Assembly: GCA_018830925.1 (NCBI GenBank)
Contig: JAHJRK010000341.1
Span: 1-10,233 of the forward strand
DNA: 10,233 nucleotides
Direction: 5' to 3'
Origin: Pseudomonadota bacterium
GTDB lineage: Bacteria > Desulfobacterota > Desulfobacteria > Desulfobacterales > RPRI01
Position numbers and translations under genes: made by a program. Within the stretch, counting starts at the first letter, position 1; every line of letters begins with the position of its first letter. A model generated the notes under the pieces. It was not told where the DNA came from. It was given only the letters and a program-made list of their open reading frames with translations, and did no database searches. Positions 1 to 6,462 of the stretch are shown here, piece by piece.

Positions 1-1
1 C

Positions 2-454
2 CAGGGACCTGATGTTTCATTTGTAAATGACGACGAAGCAATAAAAGAATTGAAAATTACCCGATGGAGTACAATAGATGCCGATCCGGAAACTCTCCAG
101 TCCAGCATCTCCTATGTGTTTGCTGCCGGAGATGCGTTTACTGGGGCTTCGCTGGTTATTGAGGCAATTGGCGGCGGGAGAAGGGCGGCCCGGGCGATTA
201 ACCTCTATCTAACGGGAGAGGAGGTTACGCCTGTTCCCAAATCTTTGAGGAAGCGGCATATCCGGGAATCTATTTTTACGGCCGTTGAAGGTGTGGTGCG
301 CTCGAAACGAACGCCCATGCCGGAGCTTCCGGTAGGCGAGAGGATTATATCCTTTGTGGAATCTGACCTTGTGATAAGCGAAAACGATGCGATTTACGAA
401 TCCGGACGCTGCTTGAACTGCTGCCGGATATGTTACGATAAAGAAGCTGCCTGA
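2..454 (+). CDS. C-terminal part of a GltD-like FAD/NAD(P)-dependent oxidoreductase (5' end outside window)
   Basis: The frame is open from the first bases of the window, so only the last 150 codons are present and the true start lies upstream. The segment YVFAAGDAFTGASLVIEA followed by GGGRRAARAINLYL is the classical last FAD-contacting part of the glutamate synthase small-subunit/NfnB-like pyridine nucleotide-disulfide oxidoreductases: GD, then a helix with IxAIxxGRRAA. These proteins pass electrons between NAD(P)H and Fe-S partners in the cytoplasm. The C-terminal tail carries a small cysteine cluster, C-L-N-C-C-R-I-C, typical of the extra Fe-S tails on such subunits in anaerobes. The family assignment is firm. 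The exact partner (glutamate synthase, hydrogenase, formate dehydrogenase or heterodisulfide reductase) cannot be told from this fragment. A 7-bp inverted repeat (449-455/481-487) follows the stop but has no T-tract. Confidence 0.85.
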   Translation, partial: QGPDVSFVNDDEAIKELKITRWSTIDADPETLQSSISYVFAAGDAFTGASLVIEAIGGGRRAARAINLYLTGEEVTPVPKSLRKRHIRESIFTAVEGVVRSKRTPMPELPVGERIISFVESDLVISENDAIYESGRCLNCCRICYDKEAA

Positions 455-487
455 TACTGAATTCATTAACTCCATCCTGAATCAGGC

Positions 488-646
488 CTACAAATACTGA
501 TTGAATACGCGAATCATTTTTTTCCGATCCCTTTTCTGATAAATGACAGGCTTCTCATTTTTAACCACAACACTAACTTTTGGCTCTCTTTGCTTGCCGT
601 AACCGATTTGTTCTGATACATACTGCTCATATTGGTTTTTGTTTTC
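488..646 (-). pseudogene. Possible C-terminal relic of an unidentified gene (52 codons, no start)
   Basis: On the minus strand a frame is open from just after an in-frame TAG (647-649) to a TAG at 488-490. It reads protein-like sequence such as IGYGKQREPKVSVVVKNEK and ends RDRKKMIRVFNQYL. There is no ATG, GTG or TTG near its upstream end and no ribosome binding site, so it cannot be an intact gene. The mix of charged and hydrophobic residues with a well-formed ending suggests the tail of a decayed gene. I do not recognise the family. Its upstream edge coincides with the inverted repeat at 600-667. It may be chance open frame. Confidence 0.3.
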
Positions 647-667
647 CTAAGAGCAACAAATCGGTTA
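600..667. repeat. 13-bp perfect inverted repeat, 42-nt spacer, upstream of the LEA-like gene
   Basis: TAACCGATTTGTT at 600-612 is the exact reverse complement of AACAAATCGGTTA at 655-667. The right arm ends 15 nt before the preferred ATG (683) of the lipoprotein gene, so it would lie in that gene's leader or promoter region. There is no T-tract, so it is not a terminator for the upstream gene. It could be an operator-like palindrome, a leader hairpin or a scar of rearrangement. Confidence 0.6.
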
Positions 668-682
668 GAAAAGAGAAAAGCG

Positions 683-1198
683 ATGACAGCCTTCCGGCCG
701 GGTAAAATACTTTTTAGTTTAACAGGTCTTGTTTCTTTATTTCTCATCCTTTCATGCTGTACGGGATGTGGAAAGACTTTTGAACAGCCAGACGTTAAAA
801 TAATTGGAATCCATATCAAAAAGATAAGAAATCTTGAAGCTCTCTTCAGAGTGGACATAGAAGTATCAAACCCGAATTTCATGTCTTTTGAAATACAAAG
901 CATTGAATGTGATGTTGAGATGGACGGAAGGCTCATCGCAGCCGCTGTTACCGAAGAAAAAACCTTGATTCCTTCACTCGGTACAGGCGTCGTGCCTCTC
1001 GAAGTTCATTCAACCTCTTTTGATATAATATCAGTTATTCTCAAAAGACTGAAATCAAAACTGGACGACGACAGAAGACTTGATTACAAAATAACAGGAA
1101 AGATTCATTTTAACAGCCTCTTTTATTCTCCCCCGCCTGTTACTTTCAGTTCAACCGGAAATCTGTTCGAAAAGAGCAAGAGTTCGAAACAACAATAA
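683..1198 (+). CDS. LEA type 2/WHy-domain-like lipoprotein
   Basis: This is a 171-residue predicted lipoprotein. From the ATG at 683 it has a basic start, a hydrophobic stretch (residues about 9-24) and a lipobox-like I-L-S-C giving Cys25, followed by further cysteines. The mature part reads as a beta-sandwich of the LEA14/WHy type: VKIIGIHIKKIRNLEALFRV, then DIEVSNPNFMSFEIQSIEC, where the V-x-N-P-N motif is the signature of this domain. Such proteins are envelope-anchored and are linked to stress or desiccation, but their biochemical role is not defined. An in-frame ATG at 632 would add 17 residues, but it falls between the arms of the inverted repeat and spoils the signal sequence. The A/G-rich AAGAGAAAAG at 671-680 is a modest ribosome binding site for 683. 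Confidence 0.72.
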   Translation: MTAFRPGKILFSLTGLVSLFLILSCCTGCGKTFEQPDVKIIGIHIKKIRNLEALFRVDIEVSNPNFMSFEIQSIECDVEMDGRLIAAAVTEEKTLIPSLGTGVVPLEVHSTSFDIISVILKRLKSKLDDDRRLDYKITGKIHFNSLFYSPPPVTFSSTGNLFEKSKSSKQQ

Positions 1199-1262
1199 AT
1201 ATTCTATAATAACAGGATGTAAGGTTAATTCTTGACTCAGAGACATTAACAAAATATAATTA

Positions 1263-1417
1263 ATTTCCATGCGGAAATGGCCCTTTTGAGCGATTTTGGG
1301 GTCAATCTGCGGGATTTCTTGTAAGACATACTATACGTTTGTCTTGAGCTTGCCTAAAATTGCCGATTTCCGGATTGTAAACTCGACTGTGTCCAAAATA
1401 TGTTTCCGGATGGACAC
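1263..1417. repeat. Structured intergenic element, probably a degenerate dispersed repeat (copy A)
   Basis: The 258-bp gap before the CBS gene contains three hairpins in a row: ATTTCC/GGAAAT (1263-1268/1273-1278), AAGACA/TGTCTT (1323-1328/1340-1345) and GTGTCCA/TGGACAC (1389-1395/1411-1417). TTTCCGGAT also occurs twice (1369-1377 and 1403-1411). The stretch 1272-1307 aligns without gaps to 6463-6498 at 30 of 36 positions, so at least part of it is a repeated sequence. I see no open frame of substance here. It may also hold the promoter of the CBS gene. Confidence 0.5.
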
Positions 1418-1456
1418 TAAATTGTGAATAGTAAACGGAGAAAAGGACAAAAATAT

Positions 1457-1918
1457 ATGCTGACAGCAAAAGATATTATGAAAACAGAGGTAATAACGGT
1501 TTCGTCAGAAACTGAAATTATATATGCCGCAAAACTTCTTCTTGAAAACCACATAAATGGAGTTCCTGTTGTGGACAAAGGGGGAAAGCTTGCCGGCATC
1601 CTGTGCCAGAGTGACATAATCGCACAGCAGAAAAAGCTCCCGATTCCGTCCCTGTTTTCTTTCCTTGATGGTTTTATTTCCCTTTCTTCGATGAAGAACC
1701 TTGAAAAAGAGGTTCAGAAAATTGCCGCCACTACTGTTTCGCATGCAATGACACCAAATCCGGTAACTGTGAGATCCGATACCCTGATAGAGGTTATAGC
1801 CGCTCTTATGGTCGATAACAATTTTCACACACTCCCGGTCGTAGATGAAGGAAAGCTTGTCGGAATAGTGGGGAAGGAAGACGTCTTAAGAACCCTTATT
1901 CCAAGAAACGGAGCCTGA
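1457..1918 (+). CDS. Two-CBS-domain protein
   Basis: This is a 153-residue soluble protein made of two CBS motifs and nothing else. The first (residues about 4-65) has DIMKTEVITVSS, then INGVPVVDKGGKLAGILCQSDI. The second (about 95-150) has HAMTPNPVTVRSDT, then FHTLPVVDEGKLVGIVGKED. Paired CBS motifs form a Bateman module that usually binds adenine nucleotides or S-adenosylmethionine and reports energy or ligand state to partners. Here no effector domain is attached and the partner is unknown. The ATG at 1457 is preferred because AAAAGGA lies about 9 nt upstream. A GTG at 1424 would add 11 basic residues and lacks a good site. Confidence 0.88.
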   Translation: MLTAKDIMKTEVITVSSETEIIYAAKLLLENHINGVPVVDKGGKLAGILCQSDIIAQQKKLPIPSLFSFLDGFISLSSMKNLEKEVQKIAATTVSHAMTPNPVTVRSDTLIEVIAALMVDNNFHTLPVVDEGKLVGIVGKEDVLRTLIPRNGA

Positions 1919-1948
1919 ATACTTCTCTGCATCAATCGAATTAAATAA

Positions 1949-2024
1949 GATGGACTCGTAAAAAAGTTCTGAAATCGTCCCTCTCGTGAAAATCCGCCAC
2001 TGATGACTTCCGCGGGAATGACAT
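1949..2024. repeat. Degenerate intergenic repeat between CBS and YchF-like genes
   Basis: The stretch begins GATGGACTCGTAAAAAAGTT and ends CGCGGGAATGACATG. It resembles, from memory, the dispersed palindromic elements of Desulfobacterota that pair a GGACTCGTAAAAAGT edge with a CATTCCCGCG edge. Only the outer edges are well kept, so this is probably a worn copy. It ends just before the ribosome binding site of the next gene. Confidence 0.35.
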
Positions 2025-2046
2025 GTTTTTTTTGGAGAGTAATTTA

Positions 2047-3081
2047 ATGAAACTTGGAATTACCGGTCTTTCCGGAGCAGGAAAATCAACCATATTTGAA
2101 GCTCTTACCCAGAATGTTCAGGAAGAAGGGCACAAGGTTGAAAACCGAATAGGAACAATAGAAGTGCCCGACAGCCGTGTTGATGTTCTGTCGGATATGT
2201 ATAAACCCGTAAAAACCATTTTCGCAAAAGTAGAATATTATCTTCCCGCGATTCACACGCAGAAAAGCGAGGCAAAGAAAGAGCAAAATATCTGGACACC
2301 GGTCAGAGACTGCGATGCCCTGATACATGTTGTGAGGAATTTTTCCGGACACGGACTTGCGGCTCCAACGCCTTATAAAGACATTCTCAGCCTTGACCAG
2401 GAGCTTATTCTCGCGGACTTGGTTACGGTTGAAAAACGCATAGAGCGCGTTGAAACCGACAAAAAAAGAGGGAAAAAAACGGATCAGGAGGAACTCGCCC
2501 TTCTTATGATCTGCCTTCAAAACCTTGAAAAAGAGAATCCCTTAAGAAAAATCCCTGAAACATCATCCGCACAGGTTTTAAGGGGTTTTGCTTTCGTGTC
2601 GGCGAAACCGGCGCTTGTCCTGTTCAACAATAACGATGATGATGCCGGATTTCCTGAGGTGCAGGATCTTATGATAAGAGAAGAGTGCCTGGTTATAAGG
2701 GGAAAACTGGAGCAGGAGCTTTCGCGCATGGCTCCTGAAGAAGCGGGCGATTTTCTATCCGAATACGGCATAAAAGAATCAGCAAGGGAAAGAGTGATAA
2801 AAAAATCCTATGAGCTTCTGGGTCTTGTCTCGTTTTTCACTGTCGGCGAAGACGAGGTAAGGGCGTGGACAATCAAAAAAGAGACTAAAGCGCTCGATGC
2901 CGCCGAGGTGATTCATTCGGACATCAAAAAAGGGTTTATCCGCGCGGAAGTTGTTTCATACAAAGACCTGATGGATGCCGGAACCTACCAGGAGGCAAGG
3001 AAAAGAGGGACAGTAAGACTCGAAGGTAAGACTTACCTGGTGCAGGACGGGGATATCATAAACTTCCGTTTCAACGTCTGA
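2047..3081 (+). CDS. YchF/Obg-like P-loop GTPase-family protein with DUF933 (TGS-like) C-terminus
   Basis: This is a 344-residue cytoplasmic protein. The P-loop is G-L-S-G-A-G-K-S at residues 7-14. A helical insert follows (about 120-170), and the C-terminal domain (about 265-344) matches the YchF DUF933/TGS domain closely: RAWTIKKETKA, then KKGFIRAEV, then VQDGDIINFRFNV. YchF proteins bind ATP or GTP and associate with ribosomes and stress responses. This one is divergent: the switch II D-x-A-G motif is gone (VEYYLPAI stands in its place) and the base-specificity N-x-x-E segment is replaced by NNNDDD. It is probably a paralog that binds nucleotide differently or hydrolyses it poorly. The start is fixed by GGAGAG at 2034-2039, 7 nt before the ATG at 2047. 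An upstream ATG at 2023 would place that site inside the gene. Confidence 0.85.
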   Translation: MKLGITGLSGAGKSTIFEALTQNVQEEGHKVENRIGTIEVPDSRVDVLSDMYKPVKTIFAKVEYYLPAIHTQKSEAKKEQNIWTPVRDCDALIHVVRNFSGHGLAAPTPYKDILSLDQELILADLVTVEKRIERVETDKKRGKKTDQEELALLMICLQNLEKENPLRKIPETSSAQVLRGFAFVSAKPALVLFNNNDDDAGFPEVQDLMIREECLVIRGKLEQELSRMAPEEAGDFLSEYGIKESARERVIKKSYELLGLVSFFTVGEDEVRAWTIKKETKALDAAEVIHSDIKKGFIRAEVVSYKDLMDAGTYQEARKRGTVRLEGKTYLVQDGDIINFRFNV

Positions 3082-3083
3082 TT

Positions 3084-3179
3084 AGAAACCGTAACTCCAC
3101 CTTCGAGAGGTATCTCAATATCCTCTAAATGCGATTCGCCGTCTTCACCCGTATAGAGCCGGATTATTTTAATTTTAAC
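3084..3179 (-). pseudogene. N-terminal relic of a cupin-like gene, antisense to the end of the YchF-like gene
   Basis: Read on the minus strand, this gap between convergent genes encodes VKIKI followed by RLYTGEDGESHLEDIEIPL and EGGVTV. From memory, R-L-Y-T-G-x-D-G-E-S-H-x-E-D-I-E-x-P-L is the conserved opening of a family of small single-domain cupin proteins. The expected ATG is GTT here and the rest of the cupin barrel is missing. The frame simply runs on antisense into the YchF-like gene to a stop at 3033. I read it as the surviving 5' piece of a deleted gene. Nothing suggests it is expressed. Confidence 0.55.
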
Positions 3180-3206
3180 TCCCTGCCATACGATTCAAGA
3201 TGAAAT

Positions 3207-3644
3207 CTATAATGCAAGTACTGATATACCGACTATTATATACCGAAATAGCTTGCCGGCGGTCACCAGAATCAAAAACAGATAAATATTAATTTTTAAT
3301 ACTCCTGCTGCAACTGTCAGCGGATCGCCGATAATCGGTACCCATGCGAACAACAGGCTGAAAACTCCATATTTATTAAATCGTTGTTCAGATCGGGCGA
3401 TTTCCGTTTTAGATAAACGTAGCAGCCTTTCCATTACCAGAAAGCTTCCCCAGAATCCCAAAGCATGATTTACAAAAGAACCCAATACATTTCCGGTAGT
3501 TGCAACAGTAATCGACAGAAACGGGTCATAATTGTTCAACAATAAATAAATCAAAACAAACTCCGAACTGAGAGGAAGTATTGTTGCGGCAAGGAACGAA
3601 GCTATAAATAGACCAATATAACCATATTCTGCGAGAACGGCCAT
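3207..3644 (-). CDS. YqaA-like membrane protein (VTT/DedA superfamily)
   Basis: This is a 145-residue integral inner-membrane protein with about four hydrophobic segments. Its length and layout match E. coli YqaA, a short relative of the VTT/SNARE-associated (DedA) proteins linked to lipid transport or membrane homeostasis. Matching landmarks are an N-terminal segment FIASFLAATILPLSSEFVL, then GNVLGSFVNHALG, then KYGVFSLLFAWVPIIGDPLT, where the W-x-P-x-x-G-D motif is typical, and a last segment with GKLFRYI. It follows the DsrE-like gene by 28 bp in the same direction and may be co-transcribed with it. No good ribosome binding site is visible before the ATG. The substrate is unknown. Confidence 0.82.
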   Translation of the reverse strand: MAVLAEYGYIGLFIASFLAATILPLSSEFVLIYLLLNNYDPFLSITVATTGNVLGSFVNHALGFWGSFLVMERLLRLSKTEIARSEQRFNKYGVFSLLFAWVPIIGDPLTVAAGVLKINIYLFLILVTAGKLFRYIIVGISVLAL

Positions 3645-3672
3645 TTCAATATTTCGATTTTATTTAATTTTT

Positions 3673-4032
3673 TTAAAGGCTTATTACAGTGCTTTCGCAA
3701 GCCAATTTGATTAATTCCATACCTGTTGCCATTCTTGCCCCGTCTATAAGATCAGATTCTGAAATTTGCCTTGATTTTGCACAAGGGGTACACACATATA
3801 TAGGGACACCGTATTCCTGGAGATAAGCGATATGATCGTCGGCACTATCCCCGGTAGCTGCTCTGACATTGGTTATCATGCCTTTCTTAGCAACATAAAC
3901 CCCTTCATCAAGGAGAAAAATAGCTGATTTTTTTCCTTCCTTATGAGCTACCATGGCAAAAAACAGAGCGCGGGTTGTACGATTGGGGTTATCGGTTCCA
4001 CAAGATAAAATTACCAGTACGTTATCTGTCAT
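3673..4032 (-). CDS. DsrE/DsrF-like family protein
   Basis: This is a 119-residue cytoplasmic protein of the DsrE-like fold (beta strands around VLVILSCG and SAIFLLDEGV). Family members form multimers that relay sulfur or act as small accessory proteins in anaerobes. The YVCTPCAKSR segment carries a C-x-x-C pair (Cys81, Cys84) common in the stand-alone cytosolic DsrE-like proteins. The DsrE catalytic cysteine of the true DsrEFH complex cannot be assigned with confidence, so I do not call it dsrE. AAAGGA lies 6 nt before the ATG. It sits in a minus-strand run after the TPM gene (39-bp gap) and before the YqaA-like gene. Confidence 0.82.
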   Translation of the reverse strand: MTDNVLVILSCGTDNPNRTTRALFFAMVAHKEGKKSAIFLLDEGVYVAKKGMITNVRAATGDSADDHIAYLQEYGVPIYVCTPCAKSRQISESDLIDGARMATGMELIKLACESTVISL

Positions 4033-4071
4033 AAGTTTTATCCTTTACCTTTAAATTATTATTAAGCAAAT

Positions 4072-5040
4072 TTACCAGCTGCCTGATGAGCCTCCGCCGC
4101 CCGAAGACCCGCCTCCTCCGGAAAAGCTCGAGCCTCCCGAACTGCCCGAGCTCCAGGAACTCCCTGAACCCCCGGATGTTATCGTGAAACCGCCGATTGA
4201 AGCCTGCTTCTTAGTGAGGAGAAATTTATTTGCTTTTTCGTACCAGGCGGTTTTCCTGATCAACAGCTTGGAAACAGGGAAACAGATCACGTAGGTGATT
4301 AGCAAGTAGAGAGCACCCCTTGTTCCGACAACGATGATCGGAAACATCGCCCAAAAGGGAATGAGGAAGAAGTAAAGGAACCACCCGACTCCGGGTGTAA
4401 GGACGCCAATCACTGTAAACAGTCCGATAATACCGAAGATGAAAGCTCCGAAGAGAATACGTTCAGTGAGCGGGATATCTGATTCATCGATGTGGAAACC
4501 GGGTGATGCATTCGTCTTTTGGGCTGCAGAATCACTGGTCTCCGTAACTTCGCTACCCTCAAGCGTCCCAATGATGGCTTTGACGGCGGCCTCGAGACCC
4601 CCGTCAAAGTCCCCTTCCTTGAACCGCGGTGGGATGATCCGGCCTGCCACAAGATCGGTTAAAGTGTCTTCTAAGCCGTAACCTACCTCGATGCGCATGC
4701 GTCTGTCGTTAGGTACCACGGTAACCAGAACGCCATTGTCCTTACCTTTCTGGCCAAGCTTCCAGGCCTCGAATACCGAGCTGGCATATTCCTCGATGTT
4801 CTTGCCCCCGAGCGAGGGGACGGTGAGTATAGCGATCTGGTTGCCAGTGCTTTCTTCATGGGACTTGAGTCGTTCGGTAAGCTTCCTGCGTACGCCCCCG
4901 GAGAGAATTTCCGCATTGTCGGTCACGCGCCCGGAAAGGAAGGGAATATCCGCACCAGCGGCAACAACTGACAAAAAGAGCGCTATTGTCATGATAGTGA
5001 GCCGCAGTAGTTGTTTCCGGACGTTTTGAGTCTGTTCCAT
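4072..5040 (-). CDS. TPM-domain (YgcG-like) membrane protein with Gly/Ser-rich tail
   Basis: This is a 322-residue envelope protein. It has a signal sequence (basic start, hydrophobic residues about 14-28, cleavage near A-A-G-A30), then a TPM domain (about 38-158) with RVTDNAEILS, TGNQIAILTVPSL, KDNGVLV and RRMRIEVGYGLEDTLTD. Two or three transmembrane segments follow (about 195-262), and the Gly/Ser-rich end closes in GGGGSSGSW. This is the standard YgcG architecture. TPM domains have been described as phosphatase-like or as assisting membrane-protein repair, but the role in bacteria is open. The gene looks richer in G and C than its neighbours, beyond what the Gly/Ser tail explains, which could mean a different history. 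No clear ribosome binding site precedes the ATG. It lies 41 bp after the selenoprotein gene. Confidence 0.87.
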   Translation of the reverse strand: MEQTQNVRKQLLRLTIMTIALFLSVVAAGADIPFLSGRVTDNAEILSGGVRRKLTERLKSHEESTGNQIAILTVPSLGGKNIEEYASSVFEAWKLGQKGKDNGVLVTVVPNDRRMRIEVGYGLEDTLTDLVAGRIIPPRFKEGDFDGGLEAAVKAIIGTLEGSEVTETSDSAAQKTNASPGFHIDESDIPLTERILFGAFIFGIIGLFTVIGVLTPGVGWFLYFFLIPFWAMFPIIVVGTRGALYLLITYVICFPVSKLLIRKTAWYEKANKFLLTKKQASIGGFTITSGGSGSSWSSGSSGGSSFSGGGGSSGGGGSSGSW

Positions 5041-5081
5041 GATGTTTTATATTAAAATTTGACGATTTACTCCTAAGCAGT

Positions 5082-5744
5082 TTATTCTTTTTTATGCGTA
5101 TGCAGCTTTTTCAATGCGGCTATTATATCAGAAGGTTCGAGCCTTTTTATATGGTCCACTTCTACAAAATCCAGCATAATGATACTGTCCCGGTTAATCA
5201 CATATGAGGCGGTGACAGGAAGTTCAAAACTATTATCACCATTAGCGGCTGGCAGGTCAATACCAAATTGGGCATAGACAGGACGAAGCTCTTCCGGCAA
5301 GGTGAAGACCAAGCCAAAGTCTCTTGCCACGCGGTTTCCAACATCACTCAACACCTCGAATTTCAGGTTGTTTTTTTCCACCGTGGTAAGCGACTGGTCC
5401 GGCAATTGAGGTGAAATGGCAACAAGTTGAGCGTCTAAAGACTTAATCTCGGGAAGCACGAACTGCAATGACCGCAGCTCCAGGTTACAAAACGGTCACC
5501 AGCTTCCCCGGTAAAAACTTATAACAAGCGGGCCCTGTTTCAGCAGCGAGGAGGACGATAACATCTCACCATGGACATTGGGCAATTCAAAGGCCGGCAA
5601 ACGATCGCCTTTCCTGCACGCGCGATCTGTTATGCCTGACTCCTGCAATTTTTTCATTGCGCCTGCCATTATAGCGGCAGTCTCGGCAGGAAGACTCTGT
5701 ATTACTTTTTTCAGCAAACCATTGATCTCATCCCGGAGTTTCAT
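5082..5744 (-). CDS. Peroxiredoxin-like (AhpC/TSA-type) selenoprotein, Sec83 encoded by in-frame TGA at 5496-5498
   Basis: This is a 220-residue thioredoxin-fold protein. The N-terminal helical extension (MKLRDEINGLL onwards) and the GDRLPAFELPNVHGE strand lead into LVISFYRGSW, then TGA, then PFCNLELRSLQ, and the frame continues unchanged to LPEI, LVAISPQLPDQSLTTVEKN, FEVLSDVGN and a normal end near RLEPSDIIAALKK. Family members have FYRG-G-W-C-P-Y-C-N at this point, so the TGA replaces the first, active cysteine, giving a U-x-x-C redox motif (Sec83, Cys86). Such Sec-containing peroxiredoxin-like proteins are known in Desulfobacterota and probably reduce peroxides or act as thiol oxidoreductases. 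Sequence on both sides is fully conserved, which argues against a dead gene. The start at ATG 5744 has AAGGAAAGGG about 8 nt upstream. A TTG at 5795 is less likely. Read naively this appears as two ORFs. Confidence 0.92.
5469..5498 (-). promoter_or_regulatory. Predicted bacterial SECIS hairpin at the Sec codon
   Basis: In the minus-strand mRNA, UGACCG (the UGA and the next codon, 5498-5493) pairs perfectly with CGGUCA (5474-5469), enclosing 18 nt. Within these, GUAAC and GCUGC can pair partly around a CUGGA loop, putting GG 15-16 nt after the UGA. A stem that starts at the UGA and carries GG near its apex matches the form recognised by SelB in bacteria. The structure is by eye only. Confidence 0.75.
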
Positions 5745-5810
5745 TGTTATGCCCTTTCCTTGTTGTTTTGAGGGAAACCTACAAACAATCGTCAATATAT
5801 TATAGAGGCT

Positions 5811-6413
5811 TTAATCATTTATCCCACTTATTCTCTGACAAATTTCAACTGCCAGGCAGAATATGATATCAGGTGTAAGATGTTCAGTTATGGTTTTGTC
5901 AAATAAAATATTTGATTCAGGCTGAAATTCATCGTCCCCGTTCCAGAACAGAACCGCTGCCGGAATACGCGGCGTTATTTGAAAAGAGTAGGCTGCATCT
6001 GCCATATCGATCCGGCTTCCGGACAGCTCCTCACATATTTCTTTGAATCCCTGAATATCTTTTCCATACCGCCGTTCAATGAATTGAGTGGGGATTGTGT
6101 GAGGGCCACGAAAAAATGTAGTTCCACCCGGAATATCCTTTTCCGATATCCATTCCCTGCTGACATCTATTCTCTTTGATTTTAAAAGATAGTAAATAAT
6201 AAAGAGCCCGAACAAACTATTTATATCAGATTTCCCGGTACGAAAGGGTGCTATTTTACACTCATCAGGATAGATGCCATATTCCTCACCCCAGACTGAT
6301 AATATATAAGCTTTTCTCTTTTTATCATAATCGCATAATGCGAGACGGCAGAGATCTTCGGGGTTTTTCCCGGCAAGTTCCTTAAAGTAACTGATGTCGA
6401 TTGAATATGTCAT
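5811..6413 (-). CDS. DUF3786 domain-containing protein
   Basis: This is a 200-residue soluble protein that matches the DUF3786 pattern along its length: an opening LAGKNPEDLCRLALCDYD, then a strand region with WGEEYGIYPDE, a helix with FGLFIIYYLLKSKRI, then WISEKDIPGGTTFFRGPHTI, and finally PAAVLFWNGDDEFQPESNIL-F-D. The closing W-x-G-D-x-E-F-x-x-x-x-x-I-L-F-D is the most telling stretch. The family is common in anaerobic bacteria and archaea, often near corrinoid or Fe-S metabolism, but has no assigned function. It lies 66 bp before the selenoprotein gene, same strand, so co-transcription is possible. A hairpin (6424-6430/6437-6443) overlaps the purine-rich stretch that would serve as its ribosome binding site. 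Confidence 0.8.
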   Translation of the reverse strand: MTYSIDISYFKELAGKNPEDLCRLALCDYDKKRKAYILSVWGEEYGIYPDECKIAPFRTGKSDINSLFGLFIIYYLLKSKRIDVSREWISEKDIPGGTTFFRGPHTIPTQFIERRYGKDIQGFKEICEELSGSRIDMADAAYSFQITPRIPAAVLFWNGDDEFQPESNILFDKTITEHLTPDIIFCLAVEICQRISGIND

Positions 6414-6462
6414 GTTGTTATTACTTTCTTCTCAACAAGAAAGAGATGAATTAGTTTCAATT

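Noticed and set aside
449..487. Inverted repeat after the GltD-like gene as a terminator
   Set aside because: Only 7 bp with a 25-nt loop and no T-tract.
632..682. Upstream ATG start for the LEA-like lipoprotein
   Set aside because: It lies within the inverted repeat region and adds a charged stretch ahead of the signal sequence; ATG 683 gives a normal lipoprotein signal.
4439..5029. Long + strand open frames opposite the TPM gene
   Set aside because: They are antisense shadows of a well-recognised gene and their translations show no family features.
5082..5795. Two separate genes or a nonsense-mutated pseudogene
   Set aside because: Same frame, TGA exactly at the active cysteine, SECIS-like hairpin, and undamaged sequence on both sides favour selenocysteine.
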